A stretch of 64,000 nucleotides of DNA from DASYTH01 sp036002505 (GCF_036002505.1 NZ_DASYTH010000493.1:3611-67610), one strand, 5' to 3'; shown: positions 40,091 to 49,801, numbered from the stretch's first letter. Notes: generated by a model not told the origin, from the sequence alone. Numbers and translations are program-made.

Positions 40091-41134
40091 TCAGAGCAGG
40101 TCGACCCATTCGCTCCAGCCGGAGGGTGTCCAGGCCAGCTGGAAGACGTTCCCGTCGGTCGTGCGGGTGACGACGACGTCGAGTCGGGTCCCGTTGGCCA
40201 CCCAGCTGATGCCGGGGCCGAGCTCATCGATGCCACCCGCGGGCGGTTCGAAGGCCACCCAGCCGGTCCAACCGGAGGAGCTGAGCCAGCTCTTCTGGTA
40301 GAGGCGGGAGTCGGTGCCGACGCCGAAGACGTCGATCCGGCGGCCGTTGTTGGTCCACGAAGCCGCGGGCGGGGAGACGAGCACGCCGTCCAGCTTCACC
40401 CAGTTGGTCCAACCGATGCTGGACAGCCACGACTTCTGGTACGGAACGCCGTCCTGGTCGCCGGTGACGAAGACGTCGATCCGGGTGCTGTTGGCCCACG
40501 TGGCGCTCGGTGCCGAGCCGATGCCGGCTCCGGGCGCGGCGAAGCCGACCCAGTCGGTCCAGCTGGAACCGAGCCAGCTCTTCTGGTACAGGCGGAAGTC
40601 GGTGCCGACGCCGAACACGTCGATCCGGCCACCGAACGTCGATGTCGCCGAAGGTCCCTCGACAAGGACGCCGCCCAAGTCCATCCATTCGCTCCAGCCG
40701 GTGCTGGTCAGGGTCTTCTGATACAGGTGGCCGTCCGATCCGCCCTTGGCGAAGACGTCGAGACGGCTGAGGTTGGTCGCCCACGTGATGGCCGGGGCGG
40801 CGGCGTCGAGGCCGGCGGCGGGCGCTCCCAGGGTGAACCAGTCACTCCACCCGGCATCGACGGTCCAGAACTTGTAGGCCAGTTCGCCCTGGAAGCTCTG
40901 GACGATGTCGAGCGAGAACCCATCGGCCGTCCACGCCGCCGATGGCTTCGAAACTCCCACGATTGCTGTCGCCCCGAACTCCCCGCGCGGCGACGTTGCC
41001 ACCGCCCCTGACGTCCGCGGCAGGGTGGTGTCGTTCGGTCGCGGCTCGGCCGAGCCTGCCTGGACGGCGCCGACGCCGGCAAGAGTCAAAGCCATCGTGA
41101 GGATGAGTAACAGCAGTCGAGTGGTCCGAACCAT
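40091..41134 (-). CDS. Secreted beta-propeller lectin-like protein (PLL-type)
   Basis: 347 residues with a signal peptide (LLLLILTMALTLAGVGAVQA). Six similar blades of about 48 residues follow, each with a pattern such as RLDVFAKGGSDGHLYQKTL and GWSEWMDLGG, or RIDVFGVGTDFRLYQKSW and SWTDWVGF. This is the pattern of PLL/fucose-binding bacterial lectin propellers. A glycan-binding role outside the cell is inferred; there is no catalytic motif. It stands alone, convergent with the methyltransferase. The upstream 41135-41405 is less GC-rich, contains a CTGCAGAC direct repeat, and must carry its promoter. Confidence 0.82.
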   Translation of the reverse strand: MVRTTRLLLLILTMALTLAGVGAVQAGSAEPRPNDTTLPRTSGAVATSPRGEFGATAIVGVSKPSAAWTADGFSLDIVQSFQGELAYKFWTVDAGWSDWFTLGAPAAGLDAAAPAITWATNLSRLDVFAKGGSDGHLYQKTLTSTGWSEWMDLGGVLVEGPSATSTFGGRIDVFGVGTDFRLYQKSWLGSSWTDWVGFAAPGAGIGSAPSATWANSTRIDVFVTGDQDGVPYQKSWLSSIGWTNWVKLDGVLVSPPAASWTNNGRRIDVFGVGTDSRLYQKSWLSSSGWTGWVAFEPPAGGIDELGPGISWVANGTRLDVVVTRTTDGNVFQLAWTPSGWSEWVDLL

Positions 41135-41405
41135 TCGAGATCCCTCCAGTCGTGTCCATCCAATGTGGACGAGCGGATGGGATCACAGCGCCATCACGTG
41201 CCTGCGACCCCATCAGACCACGGCCGACGCCGGATTCTTGCTGCCCCAGCAGGTCCCCTTTTACCGGCCGTCGCCCGTACCATCGCTGCCGGCCGAGTGG
41301 CGTTACCGGCGGTTCGGAGCACGGCGCAAACCCACCGCCGAAATTGACACAGGTGTGAATTGCCTGCAGACCACAGTTGATCTGCAGACAAAGGATTTGA
41401 TCAGT

Positions 41406-42122
41406 TTAGGTGGCCGGCACCGCGACGAGCTCCACGTTCGTCGCGAACTGGTTGAGGCCCGGGATGCGGGCGAGGAATTGGTTGGCGGCCCAGATGATGC
41501 CAGCCAGCCGTTGTCCGAGGCCACCGGTCAGAGCGGTCAGCGGCAGCATGTTGGCCCGCCGGATCTCCTGCACGCGGAAACCGTTGTCGGTCAGCAGCGT
41601 GCGGGCCTCCGGCAAGGTGTAGACCCGGTCGTTCGGGAACTTGCCGTGGTAGTACATGCCCATCAGCTTGGCCAGCCGCTCCAGGTAGGACCGCCGGTTG
41701 GCCAGGTTGTAGACGTACAGCGTGCCGCCGGGCCGCAGGATCCGGCGCAGCTCGGCGAGCGACCCGGGCGGGTCGGGGACATGCTCGAGCACCCCGCAGC
41801 TGAGCACCGCCTCGAACTGCCCGTCCTCGAAGGGCAGCGCAACTGGCTCGGACGAGTGGTGCACCGAGATGTGCGGATAGAGCTCCAGCGGCTGGACGCT
41901 CGGGTCGCCGGGTTCGTAGTCGTACGACGTGACGTCCAGTCCGCGCAGCAGGAGTTGGTTGCTGACCTGTCCGAAGCCACAGCCCCAGTCGAGTACCTTG
42001 CCCCCGGGAAGATCGGCCGCAATCCGGTCGGCGATGTGCTGGTACTGCCGCATCTGGGCGCCGGCCCGAACGTTCTTGTCACTGTTGTCGTGCTGGGTCC
42101 AGACATCCGCAGTTTCCGACAT
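41406..42122 (-). CDS. Class I SAM-dependent methyltransferase
   Basis: 238 residues. Motif I is KVLDWGCGFGQVSNQLLLRG, acidic loop SYDYEPGD, motif II AVLSCGVLEHVPDPPGS and motif III LRRILRPGGTLYVYNL, a textbook Methyltransf_11 domain. The N-terminus (TQHDNSDKNVRAGAQMRQYQ) resembles glycan and lipid-linked methyltransferases. It follows the DUF6541 membrane protein by 24 bases on the same strand, so it probably acts on the same polymer or carrier lipid. Substrate unknown. Confidence 0.88.
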   Translation of the reverse strand: MSETADVWTQHDNSDKNVRAGAQMRQYQHIADRIAADLPGGKVLDWGCGFGQVSNQLLLRGLDVTSYDYEPGDPSVQPLELYPHISVHHSSEPVALPFEDGQFEAVLSCGVLEHVPDPPGSLAELRRILRPGGTLYVYNLANRRSYLERLAKLMGMYYHGKFPNDRVYTLPEARTLLTDNGFRVQEIRRANMLPLTALTGGLGQRLAGIIWAANQFLARIPGLNQFATNVELVAVPAT

Positions 42123-42146
42123 GGGCCCAGAGGCTACCGGGCCGGG

Positions 42147-44144
42147 TCAGGGGGTCTGTGTGCTGGGGGCGCACGCGCTGATCCGGTAGAGCTTGCGGCC
42201 ACCCTCGGCCGCCACGAGCTGGAATCCGCTGCGCGACAGCGGATCGGCGAACCCCGGGTAGTTGTACCGGCGCGGATCGCCGGGCCAGAACTCGGCGTCG
42301 CCGATGAGCAGGTAGTCCACGTTCAGCTTGCGGGCCGTCCGGCACACCTCCGGATCGGTCGCCGCGTCGGACAGGTGCCGGGCGAGGTAGGTCTGGTCGG
42401 CGGTCGCCGGCGCGGTGAAATGCGGGAAGAGCGGGCGCCGGTCGGCCAGTGCCCACAGCATTCCGCTGCCGTCCCACGGGTTGTTGGCCACCACCGAGCC
42501 CGCGGGGATGCGCGGGCCGATGCTGGTCAGGAAGTCCCGCTGGGCGGACGAGGCGAGGACGTCACCGGGCGGCGGCCGCAGGTACTGCACGGCCAGGCGA
42601 TCGGTTCGGTCGGGCACGTACAGGCCCCGGGTGAGCCCGGCGAGCAGGGCCACCAGCAGGAGGGCCACCGCCGTCGCCGATCCGGCCATCCGGGTCAGCC
42701 AGGCGGGCGTCCGGGGCGCGTCAGGCACCCGCGCGACGATCTTCCCGGTGAGGTAGAGGATTCCGGCGACCGCCAGCGGCACGGCGGTGACCGGGAGCAT
42801 GGCCGCCAGCCGGTAGGAGTCGTTGTACCAGTACCCGACGAACTTCCGGGTGTCCGGCCGGTTCAGCGCCGCGGCCACCACGAACAGGAAGCCGGTCGCC
42901 GCGTACGCCGGGACCAGCCACCGGTGCCCGGCCACCTGCAGGCTGGCGAACACCCCGGCCAGGACGACCGCGGACAGCAGCCACAGCGCCTCCCGCCCGT
43001 TGGTCGCGTTCAGCAGCACCTCGCCGACCGCCGCCGACGGCGTCTCGAACGGCGGCCAGTGGATCTCCCGGGCGTTCTTGAAGGTGGGGTTCGGGGTCGT
43101 CGCGGTCCAGTACCAGGCCGCGCCGAGCACGGCGGCCGCGGCGAGCACTTCGGCGGCGCCGCGCCAGGCCCGGTCCTCCCGCCCGAGTCTCCGCACCCGC
43201 CGCAGCAGTGCGTGCCCCACCGGGAACACGCCGAGCACGATGAGGCCGAACAGCGCGCCGGGGTGGGCGAACGTGGCGGCCACCAGCACCACCGCCAGCA
43301 GCACCCAGGAGCGCCGCCGGCCCAGCGCGTCGTCCCTGGCCAGCCCGGTGAGGGAGAGCAGGACGGCCAGGCCCGCCGGCATCATCGCCATGCCCAGCGC
43401 GTTGGGCCACAGCACACCGAAGCCGAGCAGCCCCCACGGGCCGGCGGCGAACCCGACGCTCAGCACGCCGGTGACGGCCAGCGCGCCGGGGGAGCGGCCG
43501 AAGATCTGCCGGGCCAGCAGCACGCAGGACAGCGGCCACAGCACGACCGCGACCACCGCGGAGAGCAGGTTGGCCGCCGCCGGGATGCCGACCCCGGTGC
43601 TCGTCACCACGAGTGAGACGAAGTCGTGCCAGGCGGCTGGGTAGAAGCTCGCCGGGGTTCCCGGGGTGCCGAAGTTGGACACCGTCAGTGAGGACCCGTC
43701 GCGGGTGTCGAGGATCAGCGCCACCACGTTGTAGTGGAACAGCGCGTCGTAGGTCTGCGAGAGGTTGTCCGGCCGGCCGAACCCGCGCACGATCGCGACC
43801 GCGCCGAGCACCAGCCCGCCCAGCAACCCCGCCGCGGCGCCGATACTGACGGCCCGCGGATCCGCCTCCCGGACGACCGGAAACCGCCGGCGGAGCAGAA
43901 GAGCGGCTACCCCGATGCCGATCGCGACCACCGCGGCCACCGCGATCGGCAGGGTGGGCGACCACGCGACGCCGACCTTGCCCGCGAGCACGGCCGTCAG
44001 CCCCACCAGGGCCACGCTCGCCACCGGTGCGGTCCCCCACGCGGCGACGCTTCGCAGCCCGAGCGCGTAGGCGAATGCCAACCCCGGCAGCACCAGCCAC
44101 GCGCAGCCGACCAGCGCGGCCGGCACCGCCTCCACCCAGCTCAT
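42147..44144 (-). CDS. DUF6541-type multi-helix membrane protein (possible GT-C glycosyltransferase)
   Basis: 665 residues, about 14 membrane helices. After a short first loop the pattern of long luminal loops and a C-terminal external segment (FLTSIGPRIPAGSVVANNPW, KLNVDYLLIGDAEFWPG) matches DUF6541, considered GT-C-like. Such proteins move sugars from polyprenyl-phosphate carriers to growing glycans outside the membrane. No catalytic Asp-Asp pair can be assigned with confidence. It lies six bases after the DUF2142 gene, forming a membrane-protein pair followed by a methyltransferase. Confidence 0.8.
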   Translation of the reverse strand: MSWVEAVPAALVGCAWLVLPGLAFAYALGLRSVAAWGTAPVASVALVGLTAVLAGKVGVAWSPTLPIAVAAVVAIGIGVAALLLRRRFPVVREADPRAVSIGAAAGLLGGLVLGAVAIVRGFGRPDNLSQTYDALFHYNVVALILDTRDGSSLTVSNFGTPGTPASFYPAAWHDFVSLVVTSTGVGIPAAANLLSAVVAVVLWPLSCVLLARQIFGRSPGALAVTGVLSVGFAAGPWGLLGFGVLWPNALGMAMMPAGLAVLLSLTGLARDDALGRRRSWVLLAVVLVAATFAHPGALFGLIVLGVFPVGHALLRRVRRLGREDRAWRGAAEVLAAAAVLGAAWYWTATTPNPTFKNAREIHWPPFETPSAAVGEVLLNATNGREALWLLSAVVLAGVFASLQVAGHRWLVPAYAATGFLFVVAAALNRPDTRKFVGYWYNDSYRLAAMLPVTAVPLAVAGILYLTGKIVARVPDAPRTPAWLTRMAGSATAVALLLVALLAGLTRGLYVPDRTDRLAVQYLRPPPGDVLASSAQRDFLTSIGPRIPAGSVVANNPWDGSGMLWALADRRPLFPHFTAPATADQTYLARHLSDAATDPEVCRTARKLNVDYLLIGDAEFWPGDPRRYNYPGFADPLSRSGFQLVAAEGGRKLYRISACAPSTQTP

Positions 44145-44150
44145 CGGGCC

Positions 44151-45662
44151 CTACACCGACACGGTCTGTGCGGGCGCCGCGTCCTCGACCGTCTCCTTCG
44201 CCTCGACCGGCGGCGGTGGCGGCGGGGACGAGGCCGGAACCCGGGACGCCCGCCAGTAGAGGAAGAACAGCACCGCGGTGCCGAGGGTGGCCAGCACCAG
44301 CGGCAGCGTCACCCCGTAGTGCGGGAACCAGCTGCCGTTGTACGGGTTGAGGCTGATCCACCCCGAACTCCACCGGGCCATGGTCCACGGCAGGCAGATC
44401 AGCTGGATGGGCACCAGCAGGAAGGCGAGGAGCCGGGTCATGGAGCGCAGGTTCTCCGGGGTGAGCCCGCGGCGGGACATGACGTACGCGGCGAGCAGCG
44501 GCAGGCCCACCGCGCCGGGGAGGAAGTAGCGCCCCTGGTTGAAGTAACCGGTCGTGTTGGCGAGCAGGACCTCGGCGGCGGCCAGGGGGGCGAAGGTGGC
44601 GAGGAACAGTGCGCTGAGCCGCCACCGGTCCACCCGGTTCCCCAGCACCAGCGCACCCAGCAGCAGTAGCCCGGCGGCCATGTACCAGACGGCGTAGACC
44701 ATCCCGGGCAGCGGCGTCTCCGCCCAGCCCATCACGCCGACCATCTGCTGGGTCACGATCGGCCACATGTCGAAGATCTCGCCCCGGAGGATCCGCGCCA
44801 CCGTCTGGCCCTTGTCGGTGCCGCCGACCTCGGCGGTGTTGGCCAGCAGGGTCCACCCGACCGACGCGAGCACGGCCAGCACGACCACCCCGGACCAGAT
44901 CCGGACCACCCGCGACCGGGCCAGCTCCCGCAGCCGCGCTTTGGCGGACGGAATGAGCACCGCGCCAACGATGACCGCCAACCACAACACGCCGGCGAAC
45001 CGCGGCGTGACCAGGACACTGGCGGACACGCCGGCCAGCGCCACCGCCGCCCGGTTGATCCCCTCCCGCTGGTCGTGCACCAGCGAGAGCAGCGCGGCGA
45101 ACAGGGCGAGGCCCGCGGCGATCTCCACGCCGTTCGGGTTGATCGCCCCGCCGAGGTGGGCGACCATCGGCGTCACCGCGACCACCACCCCGGCCAGCAT
45201 CGCCTTGTGCCGGGTCCACCGGACGGCGGCGACCACCGCGCAGGCGATGAGCGCCGCCATGGCAGCGCCGTTGAGCAGCCGGGACGCCACGATTCCGCGC
45301 CAGTTCGGCTCGAAGCCGAGCGGCCAGCCGGTGATCGCGTAGTACACCGGGTTGTAGCGTGCCGCGGCGACCCAGTACTCCTGGTCGGTCTCGGATCCAC
45401 CCGGTTCCACCGCGCAGTTGGCCGGGACTGTCAGACGCATGGGGAAGCAGAACGGGCGGCGGTAGAGGCTGTCCGGCACGAGCTGTCCCCGGTCCGCCCC
45501 GGCGAGGACGTCCCCGTTCATGATCGCCGCGGCGCGCAGCGCGTGCTGCTGCTCATCGGGCGGTCCATCATACGGGGCCGCGAAGGCCCATCCGGCGAAC
45601 AGCAACCAGAGGCCGACAAAGGCGACCAGCCACAGCCGGGCTCCCGGCAGCCTGCGTATCAC
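44151..45662 (-). CDS. DUF2142 membrane protein
   Basis: 503 residues from GTG 45662. About 11-12 helices, with the DUF2142 hallmark early loop AAPYDGPPDEQQHALRAAAI and YWVAAARYNPVYYAITGWPL. These proteins belong with GT-C-like sugar transferases of surface glycans. The longer frame to ATG 45776 would overlap the divergent glfT2 start and adds a non-membrane leader, so GTG is preferred. TAGTAT sits 9-14 bases before the GTG with no ribosome site between, suggesting a leaderless mRNA. It is followed by DUF6541. Confidence 0.82.
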   Translation of the reverse strand: MIRRLPGARLWLVAFVGLWLLFAGWAFAAPYDGPPDEQQHALRAAAIMNGDVLAGADRGQLVPDSLYRRPFCFPMRLTVPANCAVEPGGSETDQEYWVAAARYNPVYYAITGWPLGFEPNWRGIVASRLLNGAAMAALIACAVVAAVRWTRHKAMLAGVVVAVTPMVAHLGGAINPNGVEIAAGLALFAALLSLVHDQREGINRAAVALAGVSASVLVTPRFAGVLWLAVIVGAVLIPSAKARLRELARSRVVRIWSGVVVLAVLASVGWTLLANTAEVGGTDKGQTVARILRGEIFDMWPIVTQQMVGVMGWAETPLPGMVYAVWYMAAGLLLLGALVLGNRVDRWRLSALFLATFAPLAAAEVLLANTTGYFNQGRYFLPGAVGLPLLAAYVMSRRGLTPENLRSMTRLLAFLLVPIQLICLPWTMARWSSGWISLNPYNGSWFPHYGVTLPLVLATLGTAVLFFLYWRASRVPASSPPPPPPVEAKETVEDAAPAQTVSV

Positions 45663-45670
45663 GAACGTGC

Positions 45671-45676
45671 ATACTA
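45671..45676 (-). promoter_or_regulatory. Possible -10 element for a leaderless DUF2142 mRNA
   Basis: TAGTAT on the minus strand, eight bases before the GTG at 45662. The expected transcription start would fall on or next to the start codon, and no Shine-Dalgarno-like sequence is present. No good -35 hexamer is seen. Leaderless mRNAs are frequent in actinobacteria. Confidence 0.4.
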
Positions 45677-45763
45677 GGCGACACCGAATAACGTGATCTG
45701 GCCGGTTGGGCCCAGCCGACCGCGGTTTGCGGCGCGCCTGCCCAGCAAAGGAGCACCCAGCGC

Positions 45764-47662
45764 ATGACTCTGTCACACCAGGCCACGCCGGCCCCGGCGA
45801 TGGAGCGGACTGTGCTGCAGCGAGTGATCATGCCGCGGGACAGCGACCCGCTCGACGTCCGGCCGATGTACCTGGACGAGCCGGAGCACGTGCACTGCCA
45901 TGTGTCGTCCCGGCGGGCGGTGACCGTCCCGCCGTCCGCGCTGGTCTCGTTCGCCGCCTACTTCAACGCGTTCCCGGCCAGCTACTGGCGCCGGTGGACC
46001 ACGGTCGACGAGGTGACCCTGCGCCTGTCCGCGCGCGGCGCCGGCCGGGTGGACGTCTACCGCTCCCAGGCCAGCGGCGACATCGTGTACCTGACCGGGC
46101 AGCCGGTCCGCAGCCCGGACGGGTGGACGGAGCTGGAGTTCCCGGTCGACATCCGGGCGTTCGAGGACGGCGGCTGGGTCTGGTTCGACGTCTTCACCGA
46201 CGACACCCCGCTGGAGATCTCCGGCGGGGCCTGGGTGGCCGCCCAGGAGTTGCCGCGCCGCACGGTGTCGGTCGGCATGACCACGTTCAACCGTCCGGAC
46301 GACTGCGTCGCCTCGCTGCTCGCGCTCGGTGGGGACCCGGCCGTGCTGGACGTGATCGACAAGGTCTACGTGGCCGACCAGGGCACCCGGAAGATCTCCG
46401 CGCACCCGCGGTTCGCCGAGGCGGGCGCCGGGCTCGGCGGCCGCCTCGAGGTGATCGAGCAGGCCAATCTGGGTGGCTCCGGCGGGTTCACCCGCGCCCT
46501 GTTCGAGTCGCTCGAGCACACCGACGTCGACCAGATCCTGCTGATGGACGACGACATCATGCTCGAGCCGGACAGTGTCCTGCGGGCCAACGCGTTCGCC
46601 CGGGCCGCGGCGTCGCCGGTGATCGTCGGCTGCCACATGCTGAACCTGCAGGCCCGGTCCCGGCTGCACAGCATGGGCGAGGTGGTCGACCTCGGCACGT
46701 GCATGTGGCGGGCCGCCCCGGGCGCGATCGAGGACCACGACTTCGCCGCGCACTCGCTGCGCTCGACCAAGGAGCTGCACCGGCGGATCGACGTCACCTA
46801 CAACGGCTGGTGGAGCTGCCTGTTCCCGCGCGAGGTGATCGAGCGGACCGGGCTGCCGCTGCCGCTGTTCATCAAGTGGGAGGACGCGGAGTACTCGCTG
46901 CGCGCGCTGGCGGCCGGCTTTCCCACGGTGAGCCTGCCGGGTGCCGCGGTGTGGCACATGCCGTGGACGAACAAGAACGACAGCACCGACTGGACCGCTT
47001 ACTTCCACCTGCGCAACCGGCTGGTCCTGGCCGCCCTGCACACCCCGTACGACGTGCGGAAGACGTTGCTGCGTCAGGGGTTGCGCGCCACCCTCGGCCG
47101 GCTGCTGAACATGCAGTACTCCACCGTGGCCATCGAGCAGAAGGCGCTCGAGGATTTCATGGCCGGACCGGACCGGCTGTTCGACATGCTGGGCGGCACG
47201 CTCCCGGAGATCCAGGCGCTGCGCGCGGAGTACTCGGACGCGCGCGTGCTGAACTCGGCCCGCGCGTTCCCGCCGCCCACGTTCGACATGGTCCAGGCCG
47301 AGCGGATGCTGCACCGCCCGGAGAACCCGGTCAAGCTGGCCTTGCGGGCGTCCGAGGCGCTGCTGCACAACCTGCGCAAGCCCGATGCCTCGGCGGCGGA
47401 CCGCCCGCAGGTGAACGTGCCGTCCGCGAGCGCACGCTGGTACCTGCTCGGAAACCTCGACAGCGCAACGGTTTCCAACGCAGACGGCAGCGGGGTGGCG
47501 TTCCGGCACCGGGATCCCAAGCTGTTCCGCGAGCTGTCCCGCCAGGCCGCACAGAACTACCGCCGGCTGATCCGCGAGTGGCCGCGGCTGCGCGAGACGT
47601 ACCGCGCCGCGCTGCCGGAGCTCACCTCCGTCGAGTCCTGGCGCAAGGTCTTCGAGAGCTAG
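45764..47662 (+). CDS. glfT2: Galactofuranosyltransferase GlfT2-like
   Basis: 632 residues, near the 637 of mycobacterial GlfT2. An N-terminal beta domain (about 1-160) precedes a GT2 domain with SVGMTTFNRPDDCVASLL, the DDD metal motif in QILLMDDDIML, and WEDAEYSLRALAAGFP with WHMPWTNKNDSTDW near the acceptor site. The enzyme polymerises the galactan of arabinogalactan from UDP-galactofuranose. Amycolatopsis-type organisms have arabinogalactan without mycolic acids, which would fit. AAAGGAG precedes the ATG. The downstream methyltransferase probably belongs to the same unit. Confidence 0.93.
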   Translation: MTLSHQATPAPAMERTVLQRVIMPRDSDPLDVRPMYLDEPEHVHCHVSSRRAVTVPPSALVSFAAYFNAFPASYWRRWTTVDEVTLRLSARGAGRVDVYRSQASGDIVYLTGQPVRSPDGWTELEFPVDIRAFEDGGWVWFDVFTDDTPLEISGGAWVAAQELPRRTVSVGMTTFNRPDDCVASLLALGGDPAVLDVIDKVYVADQGTRKISAHPRFAEAGAGLGGRLEVIEQANLGGSGGFTRALFESLEHTDVDQILLMDDDIMLEPDSVLRANAFARAAASPVIVGCHMLNLQARSRLHSMGEVVDLGTCMWRAAPGAIEDHDFAAHSLRSTKELHRRIDVTYNGWWSCLFPREVIERTGLPLPLFIKWEDAEYSLRALAAGFPTVSLPGAAVWHMPWTNKNDSTDWTAYFHLRNRLVLAALHTPYDVRKTLLRQGLRATLGRLLNMQYSTVAIEQKALEDFMAGPDRLFDMLGGTLPEIQALRAEYSDARVLNSARAFPPPTFDMVQAERMLHRPENPVKLALRASEALLHNLRKPDASAADRPQVNVPSASARWYLLGNLDSATVSNADGSGVAFRHRDPKLFRELSRQAAQNYRRLIREWPRLRETYRAALPELTSVESWRKVFES

Positions 47663-47699
47663 CCGCCGACCCTACGAAAGCATCGGAAAGGGACCCCAG

Positions 47700-48434
47700 G
47701 TGCCAAGCATTCACGTGATGCGAACCGAAATGAACAGGATCGTCACCAGCCTGCGTTCCCTGGTCAAGGAGCAGGGGTTGGCGACGACCAGCAGCCGTAT
47801 CGCCGCGGTGGCCCGCGGTCAGCTCACCTACCCGATCATCCGCGCCCGCCGGCAGAACGACCGGTTCAGCTTCCGCGGTCAGGACCTTCCCTACGCGTTC
47901 GCCCGCTACAACAACTCGTTCCTGAACGAGCGGACCGTCGAGATCGCCATCGCCGATTATTTCCTGGCCGCCGGCAAGGGCCGCCTGCTGGAGATCGGCA
48001 ACGTCCTCGCGCACTACGGGCACCCCGGGCACACGGTGGTGGACAAGTACGAGACCATCCCCGGCGTGCTCAACGTCGACATCGTCGACTTCAAGCCGGA
48101 AGAGCCCTTTGACACCGTGGTGGCCATCTCCACGCTCGAGCACGTCGGCTGGGACGAGGAGCCGCGCGAGCCGGACAAGATCCTCCGCGCGGTCGAGGCC
48201 GTCCGGGCCTGCATGGCCGACGGCGGACGCCTGCTGATCACCCTGCCGATCGGCTACAACCGACGCCTCGACGACGCCCTCCGTGCCGGCGAGATCAAGT
48301 TCCCCCAGGAAAGCTGGCTGGTCCGCATCAACCAGCGCAACGACTGGGTGGAGGCTGACCGCGACGAGTGTCTCACCCGCAAGTACGGCGAACCCTTCAC
48401 CGGCGCCAACGGCCTGTACGTCGGGACGATCTAG
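47700..48434 (+). CDS. Methyltransferase-like protein beside glfT2
   Basis: 244 residues from GTG. Motif I appears degenerate as RLLEIGNVLAHYGHPGHTVV, then VLNVDIVDFKPEEPFDTVVA with STLEHVGWDEEPREPDK, and GGRLLITLPIGYN, the order of a class I methyltransferase. The family is often found in glycan clusters. It follows glfT2 by 37 bases, so it may modify the galactan or its lipid carrier; that is inference. Downstream lies a decayed locus. Confidence 0.72.
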   Translation: MPSIHVMRTEMNRIVTSLRSLVKEQGLATTSSRIAAVARGQLTYPIIRARRQNDRFSFRGQDLPYAFARYNNSFLNERTVEIAIADYFLAAGKGRLLEIGNVLAHYGHPGHTVVDKYETIPGVLNVDIVDFKPEEPFDTVVAISTLEHVGWDEEPREPDKILRAVEAVRACMADGGRLLITLPIGYNRRLDDALRAGEIKFPQESWLVRINQRNDWVEADRDECLTRKYGEPFTGANGLYVGTI

Positions 48435-48494
48435 GACCAGCGCATGTTTCCTGGAGGGATTCTCGGCGGTTCGGGATGTGAGTGAGGGCGCACG

Positions 48495-48780
48495 ATGACG
48501 GTCGCGAAGCCTAGAGTCGGCGCGGCCCAGCGTGAGGCCATGATTGTCTTGGCCGCGAGCATCACATGCCATGTAGGCAACTACCTGTTTATTTGATTGC
48601 CGCCCGGATGGTCACGCCGGGGGAGTTCTCCGCAATCACCGCTTTGATCACGTTCGGCACGATTGCGATGATGCCGGTCAACGGTGCTCAGATGGCTGTC
48701 GCGCGGGATGTGGCCGCACTCCGGACCTCCGGCACCGGTGGTGAGTTGAGTGGGTACCTGCGTCGGCTCGCCGGCAAAGT
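48495..48780 (+). pseudogene. Truncated, frameshifted flippase remnant
   Basis: Reads MTVAKPRVGAAQREAMIVLA with SITCHVGNYLF and then, after a frameshift and stop near 48593, LIAARMVTPGEFSAITALIT with FGTIAMMPVNGAQMAVARDV. It is clearly homologous to the first 90 residues of the intact flippase at 51807-53066 (HAGNYLF, FGTIAMMPVNGIQVAVARDV). The remaining 300 or so residues are missing; the sequence runs directly into the antisense 3' end of a decayed GT4 gene. Confidence 0.8.
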
Positions 48781-49605
48781 CGGTGCTCCGTCCCCAGGTG
48801 AAGTTCTGCGCCCGCTCGATCCCCAGTCTGCGCAGTTCGTCTGCCCACTGAGGGTTGGTGAGCAATTTCTCGACCGCGCGTGCCAACTCGGCGGTGTCGC
48901 GGATGTCGACGAGTACGCCGGCGTCTCCGACTACCTCCGGCAGCGACGAGTTTGTTGCCTGTGATGACCGGTGCGCCGCAGGCCATCGCTTCCAGCGGCG
49001 GCATGCCGAAACCTTCGAACAACGACGGAAACACGAACGCGCTGCACCCGGAATACAGTGCGGGCAAGTCCTCGGTCGGCACGTAACCGGTACGGATAAT
49101 CGTCAAGCGCTCGCTCAACAGCTTATGCAGCTCATCGATGCTCTGCCAGCCTTGGCCGCCGACAAGGACGAGCGCGTACTTTTCGCTTATCTCTGGAGGC
49201 AGAAGGTCGAAAGCCCGCATCAGGCCGATCGGATTCTTGCGCGGATGGATGGTACCGACGCTCAGGACGTATGGCCGGTCGATGCCGAACCTGGTCATTA
49301 CCTCCTCAATCCGCTTCGCACCGGCAGGCTTGAAGACCGAGTGGTCCAAGCCCGGCGTGACTACGGAGATCTTGCTGGCGTCGGCGCCGTAGTGATCGAC
49401 CAGGCGGTCCCAACAGGTAAGCCAAGTTCCTCTTCGTCGCTGGATTGACCGAAGTGGACAATGTGTACACGTTGTCGTCGTCGAGGCGCAGCAGGGCGTC
49501 GAACAGTCGTTGGGCATAATAGTAGACACCCGTCTTGCTGCCCTTCGCCAGCACGTCGATGTCGACAACAATGGTCTGCGGGGGTCTGGTCACCAGGGGA
49601 AGATA
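48781..49605 (-). pseudogene. Decayed GT4 glycosyltransferase
   Basis: Three reading frames are needed. The first (near 49575) reads IVVDIDVLAKGSKTGVYYYA; the second, from about 49405, reads DRLVDHYGADASKISVVTPG with VLSVGTIHPRKNPIGLMRAF and FVFPSLFEGFGMPPLEAMAC; the third, from about 48955, reads NSSLPEVVGDAGVLVDIRDT and RAQNFTWGRSTDFAG. About 100 residues between the first two are missing, and a single extra A near GGCAACAAACTC shifts into the third. The C-terminal GT4 nucleotide-sugar site is recognisable, but the gene cannot make a full enzyme. AT-rich bases 49612-49800 upstream are probably its old promoter; I see no gene there. Confidence 0.82.
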
Positions 49606-49801
49606 GACCACTCAAAATATGTCGCCGTCATCGGCCTCGGCTACCCAGATTCACATCAAACTCGCAGCTCAAACTATGTCCAACGTGTACAAAATGGTTG
49701 TGCTGCAACCATTGTCAAATGCGTGACAAATTGGATGCCAATTTCAATTTTCAGTGCGCCATGACGGATCATCGATCAGTGGCGTTGCCTGCGCTACGGC
49801 A

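Noticed and set aside
40905..43616. 903-codon plus-strand open frame
   Set aside because: Runs antisense through a methyltransferase and a DUF6541 gene, with His/Gln/Arg-rich composition and no domain.
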